Below are positions 53,018 to 62,225 of a stretch of DNA of 64,000 nucleotides, one piece after another (position 1 is the first letter of the stretch; every line of letters begins with the position of its first letter). Source of the DNA: Amia ocellicauda (taxonomy: Eukaryota > Chordata > Actinopteri > Amiiformes > Amiidae); contig NC_089854.1 in assembly GCF_036373705.1 (NCBI RefSeq), positions 21,163,839 through 21,227,838 of the forward strand, written 5' to 3'. A program made the translations under genes and the position numbers. The notes beneath the pieces are model-generated. The model ran no database searches. It saw only the letters and a list, made by a program, of their open reading frames with translations, and was not told where the DNA came from.

Positions 53018-54938
53018 GGGGCGGGGGGCCGTGCCTTACAGGACACGCAGTGACACATTCCAGGGCTGGCTTTCTGACGGGCCAGACCCCCCCCCACCCC
53101 CTTCAAGGGACTGGAGCACCCCCCCCCCTCAGTGCCTTCAGCTCCATCGCAGCATTACTGGGAAGAGAAGATGTATTAAAGGAGAGCGTTGGACCCGGCG
53201 CTCGGCTCGGCCAGGAAGAACATAAAAAAACAAACTGTTGGGAAACAAAACCGAGGAAACAAGGGCTGCAGGTCCTTCTTTTATTATATCAAGTGTTGCA
53301 AAATGCAAGTTGCCACTTTATTATCCCCCATGAGGGACGTGTATGGGAGCGTCAGGCAGGTTTAGATTTATTTTTTGGGTCCGTTGTGCTGTGAACAGCG
53401 TTCTGCATCCTGCGTCCTGGTCTCTCTCCATGAGCTGAAAGACTGAGCGTTCTGTTTGTTTTTCTTAAATTATTTGGATAGCAGATCTGAACGGTGTACC
53501 TTTTTTTTTTTAATCTGTGTATTGTACTTGTTAACATGTGAAAAGGTTATTGACGGTTTGCGTTTATTGTGCGCAGACTTTGCTCTGTGGGTCGTGAAAT
53601 ATTCTGCACATTCAAATGACTTTCACTTTGCAAAGTAAAGCTTTTTTTTTCATTCAAAAATTTCGGGTTGATGGATCATTGGCCTCGTGTGATTTTCTGA
53701 GCCCCGTCGGGGGCAGATTTCATGTCTTTTCACCTTGACCTTCTTTCAAAAGCAGGCGTGGTCCCGTCGGGATGGTTTGGCTGTATCAGACCGTGATCTT
53801 CCTCAATATTGACACGTTCGCACAGCCCCACCTTCAGTACAGTCATGTTTTCTTGAGTCGGACTGGGGAAAAACAAACCTCTGCATTGTTCTCCAATCAG
53901 CCACACTTTCCGTTGCCATGACTAGAATAATCCAAAACAGATTATTAAAGCATGCAAGATCCCCTTTCATCATACAGGCTTAGTTGATGATGCTTTATAT
54001 ATGACCCTGTATATAGAAATGAGACCCTTTGTGTGTTGGCTGAGAGCTGTGCTTTTAGTTCATTTGTAACTCCGCGGCCGAGTGTAGCTCCTCCACGCTG
54101 CAGTGTGAGCCGAGCAGGACCGCTGTTTGAAACAGTGATCGAAATCAGACTCGTTTTATATTCCTTTTTGTGCAACACTATCTTCTGCAAAGTGCCATGT
54201 TTCATTTTAAGCATTTAATAACAGAAAACTGAGTTTGCCCAATGTTATTTAAAGCCCTACTGTTAAATTTCATTCAGTTTTAGTTTTTCACTGATTTTAA
54301 GCCTTCTGTATTTGTTTTTTATTATTTTTTTGTATATGCTGTAGGTTAAGTGTAACTTGAATCCTTATGCATATTCTAGTCTTCAGACTTTCCTTGTTAA
54401 ACCTACAAACGTTCAACATACAGTTAAGAGAGAGAGAGGGAGAGGGTCTTGGTTATACTTGAATTCGGTACTTTAGGAATCATACGTATGCCTTTTGGAG
54501 GAGCCTGTTCATGCAAGCCTTCCTTTATTGAAGATACAGGTGTCCGATTTATAAATGTTAGTCATAAATGAGAAAAAGCATTAAAGCCACTCTATGGCAG
54601 AAGTTAAACCAAATCTTTAATTTATGTTTTTGTACACAGTAAAAGGATGAGGGGGTGTTGTCACTGTTCACTGCCTGCATGGTCATGTGTTCTTCGGAGA
54701 CTTTTTCTGGATGCATTTGTTTTGTGTGTGTGTACATTGTTTTTTTATTTTCCTATTTTTTTAATCTTTGCTTTTCAAAAACATCTGTAACTTATTTATT
54801 AAAGGTGAGTGTTTAATCACCCCCCACCCCCGTTTTTTTAAGGCTGATTTATAGTACAGTATTTTTGTTTTTCTCCCAAAGTCCATATGCAAGCTGCTGT
54901 TCAACAATGCCAAATAAATTAACTATGTTATAAATTGT
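53018..54938 (+). other. ERN1: ERN1 3' UTR
   Basis: AT-rich 1.9-kb trailer after the ERN1 stop. The AATAAA at 54913-54918 is followed by a GT-rich stretch (TGTGTGC near 54937), marking the probable 3' end near 54938. Short open frames here show no similarity I recognise. Confidence 0.65.
54913..54918 (+). terminator. ERN1: Likely poly(A) signal of ERN1 (AATAAA)
   Basis: The clearest canonical signal downstream of the stop codon, with a GT-rich element about 20-40 nt further on. Confidence 0.6.
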
Positions 54939-55400
54939 GTGCTTAGGAAGTCTGTATTGTTTATCAATATGTAAGCAGTTGTTTTGTATTTTTTATATAA
55001 AGTCTATATATAATATATATAGATGTGGGAATGTCTTATAGTTGCAGTAATTCTTCCTGTACTGACTAATCTGGGGTATTAGTCAGAAAACTTTGCGTGT
55101 ATTGTTGACGCATGGATTGAGGGGGACTTCTCGGGCTATAGTACACACTGTGCATAAGAATAAGAGCTGTGTAGTTACAATGTAAACCTGTGGCATATTA
55201 ATATCCAGGGTTGCCAGATTGGGGGGAAACCCCCCATTTATGGTGGGAAATTGAAGCCATGAGGGGAAAATGGGGGCAAATCTTGCATGAGGGGGAAACG
55301 TGGGGGGAAAAGGATATGAAAATGGGCAAAAGTAAAAAAAACAGGATTATTTTCCTCATTGTAAATTGCCCTCAGAGTTCACTTCACCAGCATCCCCAAC

Positions 55401-55630
55401 CATAGGCGTCGAGTTTTGAAATTCCCAGTGGGGGGGCTGAGTTACTAAGCCGAAACCCCTACAACCACTGTCAAATAAAATAATTGGCAAGAGTTGGGGG
55501 GCTGACAGTGTTTTCTCCGGTAGAAGCGGTGGGGAGTGTTTGTTTTATTTTCTTCCTTGAATAATTAAGTAACTATTCAAAATTTCAGTGGGGGCTGAGC
55601 CCTTGAGCCCCCGCGTAGTCGGCACCTATG
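55401..55630. mobile_element. Small MITE nested in the hAT-like element
   Basis: The left end CATAGGCGTCGAGT and right end AGTCGGCACCTATG are inverted repeats (11 of 14 match). The interior has GTGGGGG/GGGGCTGAGC motifs. Flanks TCCCCAAC and CCTCCAAC could be an 8-bp target duplication with two changes, again hAT-like. Confidence 0.5.
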
Positions 55631-55901
55631 CCTCCAACCCAGTCCCCTCTCCGGACCTGACTTCATCAGCACCCCCCATTATAAAACATAGTATAAGTCA
55701 GTTACTTAATCATAACAAATAGTATTTGCCGACATCCACAAATAAACAACTTTACTGTATCACATACAGTAGGTGCTGTTTGCAGAATGTGTCTTTTGAA
55801 TCACCAAATAATTCTGCCACTGTATGTATATTTAATAGTAATCACCATAAATTAAGACATATACATTTATAGGGCGAATAGACATTTAATTAATAAAACT
55901 G

Positions 55902-55931
<30 letters not shown>

Positions 55932-55934
<3 letters not shown>

Positions 55935-57146
55935 TCACCTAAAGGATTATTAGGAACACCATACTAATACTGTTTGACCCCCTTTCGCCTTCAGAACTGC
56001 CTTAATTCTACGTGGCATTGATTCAACAAGGTGCTGAAAGCATTCTTTAGAAATGTTGGCCCATATTGATAGGATAGCATCTTGCAGTTGATGGAGATTT
56101 GTGGGATGCACATCCAGGGCACGAAGCTCCCGTTCCACCACATCCCAAAGATGCTCTATTGGGTTGAGATCTGGTGACTGTGGGGCCAGTTTAGTACAGT
56201 GAACTCATTGTCATGTTCAAGAAACCAATTTGAAATGATTCGACCTTTGTGACATGGTGCATTATCCTGCTGGAAGTAGCCATCAGAGGATGGGTACATG
56301 GTGGTCATAAAGGGATGGACATGGTCAGAAACAATGCTCAGGTAGGCCGTGGCATTTAAACGATGCCCAATTGGCACTAAGGGGCCTAAAGTGTGCCAAG
56401 AAAACATCCCCCACACCATTATACCACCACCACCAGCCTGCACAGTGGTAACAAGGCATGATGGATCCATGTTCTCATTCTGTTTACGCCAAATTCTGAC
56501 TCTACCATCTGAATGTCTCAACAGAAATCGAGACTCATCAGACCAGGCAACATTTTTCCAGTCTTCAACTGTCCAATTTTGGTGAGCTTGTGCAAATTGT
56601 AGCCTCTTTTTCCTATTTGTAGTGGAGATGAGTGGTACCCGGTGGGGTCTTCTGCTGTTGTAGCCCATCCGCCTCAAGGTTGTACGTGTTGTGGCTTCAC
56701 AAATGCTTTGCTGCATACCTCGGTTGTAACGAGTGGTTATTTCAGTCAAAGTTGCTCTTCTATCAGCTTGAATGAGTCGGCCCATTCTCCTCTGACCTCT
56801 AGCATCAACAAGGCATTTTCGCCCACAGGACGGCCGCATACTGGATGTTTTTCCCTTTTCACACCATTCTTTGTAAACCCTAGAAATGGTTGTGCGTGAA
56901 AATCCCAGTAACTGAGCAGATTGTGAAATACTCAGACCGGCCCGTCTGGCACCAACAACCATGCCACGCTCAAAATTGCTTAAATCACCTTTCTTTCCCA
57001 TTCAGACATTCAGTTTGGAGTTCAGGAGATTGTCTTGACCAGGACCACACCCCTAAATGCATTGAAGCAACTGCCATGTGATTGGTTGGTTAGATAATTG
57101 CATTAATGAGAAATTGAACAGGTGTTCCTAATAATCCTTTAGGTGA

Positions 57147-57149
<3 letters not shown>
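55932..57149 (-). mobile_element. Tc1-like transposon (DD36E type), copy 2
   Basis: Same family as the element in ERN1 intron 14, in opposite orientation, with ends CACTCACCTAAAGGATTATT and the matching GGTGAGT. It sits between TA microsatellites (55903-55928 and about 57148-57216). The TA target has probably expanded by slippage, so the exact ends are blurred. Confidence 0.93.
55950..57001 (-). pseudogene. Tc1-like transposase with frameshift (copy 2)
   Basis: The frame opens at 57001 and reads 281 codons, to about 56156, with both HTH motifs and the first two catalytic Asp residues (WSDES, QQDNAP). A one-base loss in a C run (four C here, five in copy 1; about 56193-56196) shifts the frame before the third acidic residue. 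The correct frame resumes and holds the NPIEHLWD block and a VVERELRALDVHP end down to 55950. Counting across the shift, 36 residues separate the second Asp from the Glu, the spacing of the DD36E (Incomer) group rather than the usual DD34E. Confidence 0.9.

Positions 57150-57216
<67 letters not shown>
57148..57216. repeat. TA dinucleotide microsatellite
   Basis: About 34 TA units directly abutting the end of Tc1-like copy 2. A shorter TA run lies at the element's other end, so the repeat may have grown from the TA target site. Confidence 0.95.
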
Positions 57217-57217
<1 letters not shown>

Positions 57218-57984
57218 GAATGTATTCACTCTACTTTTAAAGGAGCGTATAGGCCGACTCGAATCATGATGCTTATCACAATATCAGCCTGCAAGGTGGA
57301 GTCCATGTTAATTCCTCTGTTCAGTGAAAACTCACCCAAATAATAATCACTATTTCACTGTTATTTTTATCAATAGCATCCTTCCAATCAATCCACAAGA
57401 TTATGTGTTTTCTTCCCCCCTCACTATAGTTTTTCACATGTTTAAACAAGTGAACTAATTATATTCAAGGTTTGCTTTTCTTCATAATTGTTACTTGTTC
57501 ACAATGTTCTCAGCAAGTGGCTGCATTAAACAAAATGAAATAAACACCTGTTGAATCAGTCTTCTACTTTCAAAATCAAATTAAAACAGGATAAATGCAC
57601 ACACTTTAAAATACAATATATGTGCAATTCACCTTTGGCTTTAAGCATCATGACTTAACAACCTTTCGTGCTGCATGTCAATTTGCATTCGTACTTAAAT
57701 ACACACCCCCTCAAGATGACATAAAAAGACTATTAAATGCACCTGGTCAGCAGCCAGGACTGTTACACTTCCTGGGACAGAAGCATTCATCGTTAATACA
57801 GCCTTTTATTAGAGTTACATTAGTTACAAATTGCAATATTGTATCAAATTAATATTTAAGGCGCCTATACATTAGTATGGCAATACTGTATATGCAATTC
57901 CTCTCTAATGAGGGTATTGTGAAAATGGGGGGAAATTGGCTCCCAGTGGGGGGAATTTCGGAGTAGCATCTGGCAACCCTGACA

Positions 57985-58131
57985 ATATCCCAGAGCTGAG
58001 CTCTATGAAAATGTGCAATCATCAGACATGCGCAAGAATGCGGCGGTGACCGGCCTGCCCCGTGACGTCATCAGCGGAGGTATTTGCGCACAGAAGCAGA
58101 AGTCTGTGCAAAGTCAGGACACACGGAGCAG
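57985..58131 (+). promoter_or_regulatory. Promoter and non-coding exon 1 of the SAMD9-like gene
   Basis: A CpG-containing stretch with a palindromic CRE TGACGTCA at 58063-58070 precedes a probable first exon (about 58085-58131) that ends at a strong donor (GAGCAG|GTAAGT, 58132). There is no ATG in this exon. The hAT-like element ends less than 100 bases upstream of the CRE. Linking this exon to the coding part at 62114 is an inference from strand, spacing and donor quality. Confidence 0.5.
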
Positions 58132-58423
58132 GTAAGTTTTCAAAGCATAAGTCTTTATAGCAAGATCGATACCTGCATATTTTCGTCTTTAGGCTGGAAC
58201 GAAGAAAACGACAAGTGGGAGTTTTTGCAAAGACTGATCGAAGGTTTAATGTAATTGTTTTTTGCGGGTCGAGAACGTAATAACGAGAACGTAACGTTTT
58301 GAATTATTATAAAAGATTGGACGTCTGAGTTAAAGTGCAATGCAGTAAAGTGTTTTATTATCCATATAATGATTAAATGTGTTGCTTTTATACTCCTTGC
58401 TTCCTTTCATGAATCGAAACCTA

Positions 58424-58605
58424 GGGCCGGATTAAATCAAAACTTTGACCCTCCCGCTAATAGAAAACTACAGGCCTGTACTGAGTTGCGGCTTCATTTT
58501 CAGTGAGATGACACTTTCTTCTAATCAGAAATGTAACCGCTATGATGCACTTGTATGTAGTTTGCTATTAGCGGGTGGGTCAACATTTTGATTTAATCCG
58601 GTCCC
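58424..58605. mobile_element. MITE with ~49-bp terminal inverted repeats and TA target site
   Basis: The left arm starts GGGCCGGATTAAATCAAAAC and the right arm reads back as GGGACCGGATTAAATCAAAA. The arms match over about 49 nt with few changes and an indel. TA flanks both ends (58422-58423 and 58606-58607), fitting a Tc1/mariner-type cut-and-paste element without transposase. Confidence 0.85.
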
Positions 58606-60054
58606 TAAATCCCACGCGTTATGGGGCGGATCCCAGATGCATTCCGTGTGCAAATATCCTGCAATTCGCTATTTATTAAACCGTATCAATTCAAATGAAA
58701 TGCAACTTTTTATACCTTTTTTAAAACATGTTAACAGCGATCTGTAACTTGTATGATGTGTTTATTCGTTGTATTTATTGAAATGTCTCAGTTTAGCCAC
58801 TGTACATAGTGTGTGATTAAGATGTTTTCTTTCCATTTAAAGGGCACTTGAAAATCCCGTCCTGACTCGAAGTGTCCCGGTGGACACCGAGAAACACCGG
58901 AAAAATGTTTTTATTTTCTTGTTCATTCAGTTTTGTCTATTATCAACATTTTGTGTCTATTTTACTCCTTTCTGGGGGCTGCTTTCATTCTTAGTTTCTT
59001 GGATTGTATACAGCTGTCATCTTTCGGTTATTTCACTCAAGTACTGTCTTTAGAATTATTCAACCAGCAATTCTCTTTAGGTTATTCATTCAGCCACTGC
59101 CTTCTGTGATATCCAATCAGCTAAAACAGTTAAACAGTTGTGTGTTTTGGGGCTCAGGTATTTGATTAAGGACTTAAAACAAGGACTTGTCTTTGATATC
59201 ATCTGCACCAGTCAGCACATCAAACACAACCACAACTCTGATCAGCTCAAGCCACTGTTAATTATTATGCATGTGGGAAATCTATTTTCTACAACTGTAT
59301 TTTAATGAGATATAATCACTTCTGATAGATGCAACTGCAACCTGAAGATACAAATAGGCTTTTCTCCACTTCACGTGAGAGGAGGGCTTCAGGTTCACCT
59401 GTATTTTTTATTTTTTTGTAATAAACTTGTTACTACTTCACCGGTGTACCCTGAGAATTTACTAAACCACTACAACCAGCACTTTTAGAACATGTTAGAA
59501 CAAATAGTACAAATACAACAACTGGAGACAACTCCCCACTATAGGTGTGTCACTGTAGCATTGCCTCCCTGTTGTGCTGCCTGTCCCTGTATATGAGTTC
59601 CCCCTACCCCAAGTGTTAATTACTAATACATACTGTATAGAGCTGACATCATAAGGAACTGGCAGTGCATCTGTGTACCTCTGTTTATACCTCTGCTGTA
59701 CTCACCTCTGACTTGTCTCTGCTAAGCCTAGCATCACTGAGACCATGGGCCCAGCACCATCATAGTTACTTGTGATTGACTAACATAAACCAAATATTAA
59801 CTTTCAGTGTCAGCAGTAGGCTAATGCTAGATATGTGCCCGTGTGCACCAGTTTTCTCCCTCCCCAACTCGTTCACAATCCATCTCTAATGAATAACACC
59901 GAGCGAAAGTGGCTCTTATGCGTTTGACTTCACCAGAGCAAAGACATTTTAATAAAACCCCAAACCATTCAACCTGCACTTATCATCACTTGACTACTAT
60001 AATAACAAATTATCACAAATCGAAATAGTGAAAATAAATTAATTTGATGAGATA

Positions 60055-61775
60055 GTATATTATTATTTTTTATTTCTTGGTAGACGCCCTTATCCAGGGC
60101 GACTTACAACATAAGTGCAAACAAAGTGCAAAAATACAGAAGTACAAGGCATCAATCATTACAAATTCAACTTAGATCAAACATAGCAATTCAAGATAAT
60201 ACATTTACAAATTCCAATTTACAATTTACACAAGTACAGTAAGAGACTTCCTACATCCTGGACGGTGAAAGCTAAGTGCTGTCAAGATGTAGGGTTACAG
60301 GCTAGGGCTACAGGAAAGGGAGCAAGGAGGTAAACAATCAAGAACGCGAGGAGCATAATAAAAACTGTGAAGTGCTATCTAGCAGGGATAGAGGACTAAT
60401 ATTACAAGTGCTGTCGGAAGAGATGTGTCTTGAGTAAGCGCCGGAATGAAGTCAAGGACTCTGCTGGTTTGACTTCGGTGGGCAGGTCGTTCCACCACTT
60501 AGGGGCCAGGGATGAGCAGGAGCAGCTCTGGAGGAAGGAGAGTGGAGAGGAGGCAGAGTTAGCCTTGTGGCACTGCAGGAGCGCAGTGGTCTGGTGGGGA
60601 TGTATGGAGAGACGAATGACTGAAGGTAGCTTGGTGCAGTGTGGTCGAGACAGCGGTAGGTGAGGGTCAAAGTCTTGAACTGGATGCGTGCCGGTATCGG
60701 GAGCCAGTGGAGGGAGTGGAGCAGTGGAGTAGCGTGTGCGAATCGTGGCAGAGAGAATACCAGACGAGCCACAGAGTTCTGGATGAGCTGGAGCGGCGGG
60801 TAGTGGATGCAGGCAGGCCGGCCAGGAGGGAGTTGCAGTAGTCCAGGCGGGAGAGGACCAGCGACTGGACGAGTAGCTGAGTTGAGTAGTCGGTGAGAAA
60901 GGGACGGATCCGGCTTTTGTTGCTCATGAAGAATCTGCAGGTGCGCGTCAGCGTGGTGATGTGCTGGGAGTAGGAGAGCGCAGGATATAGGGTCACTCCT
61001 AGATTTTTAGCGTAAGAAGAAGGAGAGAGTGTGGTGGATTCCAAGGGGATTGAGATGGGGAAGTCAGCAGAAGGTGAGGAAGAGTGGGGGAAAAACAGGA
61101 GATCCGATTTGGAGAGGTTGAGCTTGAGGTGGTGCGAGTGCATCCATGCGGAAATGGCAGACAAGCAGGAAGAGATGCGTGAGGGGATGAGAGGGTCAGA
61201 AGAGGGAAAAGACAGGAAGATCTGGGCATCATCAGCGTTGAAGTGGTAGGAGAAACCATGGGAAGCGATCAGGGGGCCCAGGGAGCGAGTGTAGAGAGAG
61301 AACAGGAGCGGGCCCAGGACGGAGCCTTGAGGAACGCCTGTGGGGTGGATGAGGAGCCTCGCCATGTCACTTGGTAGGACTGGTCACTGAGGTAGGAGGA
61401 GAACCAGGTGAGAGCAGTCCCAGAGATCCCAAGGTCAGCGAGGCAAGAGAGGAGGATGGAGTGATCAATGGTGTCAAATGCTGCAGAGAGGTCAAGGAGG
61501 ATGAGGACTGAGGAGAGGGAGGCCGCCCGAGCACGGCTGAGGGAGTCAGTGACTGCCAGGAGAGCCGTCTCAGTGGAGTGAGCTGTGCGGAAGCCGGATT
61601 GCAGAGGATCAAGGAGTGAGTGTTGGGACAGAAAGTCAGAGAGCTGATGGTGGACCACCCGCTCGAGAGTCTTTGAGAGGAAGGGAAGTAGGGAGACAGG
61701 GCGGTAGTTCTGAGGAGAGGTGGCATCAAGGGTTGGTTTCTTGAGCAGTGGGATGACTGCTATTGACTGATTGTT
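60055..61775 (-). mobile_element. L2-type LINE, 5'-truncated, antisense in SAMD9-like intron 1
   Basis: On the minus strand three frames give pieces of a reverse transcriptase. About 61780-61269 has the NYRPVSLLPFLSKTLERVV, FRTAHSTETALL and LDLSAAFDTIDH blocks. 61365-60667 has [16 protein letters not shown], an NADD version of the YADD active site ([10 protein letters not shown]), LNLSKSD and [14 protein letters not shown]. 60772-60452 has the C-terminal HSLHWLPI region. Frame breaks near 61340 and 60720 and the altered YADD show it is dead. The 3' end near 60063-60110 has the TAGACGCCCTTATCCAGGGC tail typical of fish L2 elements. Confidence 0.9.
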
Positions 61776-62061
61776 ATTTCGATTTACTAAATCAAAATTA
61801 TGAGATACTGTGGACTCAAAGAAAAAACAGATCTGGCTATCAAACAAACACTCTGTTATCATTAATCTAATTAATCTTATTTAGTGTTTCAGAGCTGAGG
61901 TGTTAGACAAAGTATGACTGTCACAGTTGACATATTATGAGTAGAAATGACAGATCAGAAACTGATGTCATATTTTGCTTTATAAATGTGTCACCAAAGT
62001 GTTAATTTTATTTCTAACTGATTCAGGTGAGTCAACAAAATATATTTATTTTATCTTTTAG

Positions 62062-62117
62062 ATTCACTATGGATACCTGTATATGACACTTTGCCACCCC
62101 CCCCACTTAAAAAATGG
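62062..62117 (+). other. SAMD9-like exon 2 carrying only the start codon
   Basis: An acceptor (TTTTATCTTTTAG, ending 62061) and a perfect donor (GTAAGT at 62118) bound a 56-nt exon. Its last four bases are ATGG. Joined to the exon at 62831, they give ATG GAT GAA GAG, in frame with the SAM domain. A five-codon uORF (ATG at about 62070) lies within the same exon. Confidence 0.65.
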
Positions 62118-62149
62118 GTAAGTGTTCAGAGAAGCTGCGTGGTGGCCAA

Positions 62150-62225
<76 letters not shown>

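Larger units (their letters stand above)
55206..57981. mobile_element. hAT-like non-autonomous element with nested insertions
   Basis: Terminal inverted repeats CAGGGTTGCCAGAT (55206-55219) and ATCTGGCAACCCTG (57968-57981) are flanked by 8-bp near-duplications TTAATATC (55198-55205) and ACAATATC (57982-57989), 6 of 8 matching. An 8-bp target duplication with CAG...CTG ends fits the hAT superfamily. Inside there are G-run-rich subterminal stretches on both sides, a second small element (55401-55630) and a Tc1-like element (about 55932-57149). I see no hAT transposase, so it is non-autonomous. Confidence 0.65.
58132..62061 (+). other. Intron 1 of the SAMD9-like gene, repeat-filled
   Basis: Holds a 182-bp MITE (58424-58605) and a truncated antisense L2 LINE (about 60055-61775), each listed separately. 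The part 58610-60050 is unremarkable AT-rich DNA with no supported gene. Confidence 0.5.

Noticed and set aside
57143-57343. Small ORF made of Ile-Tyr repeats
   Set aside because: Translation of a TA microsatellite.
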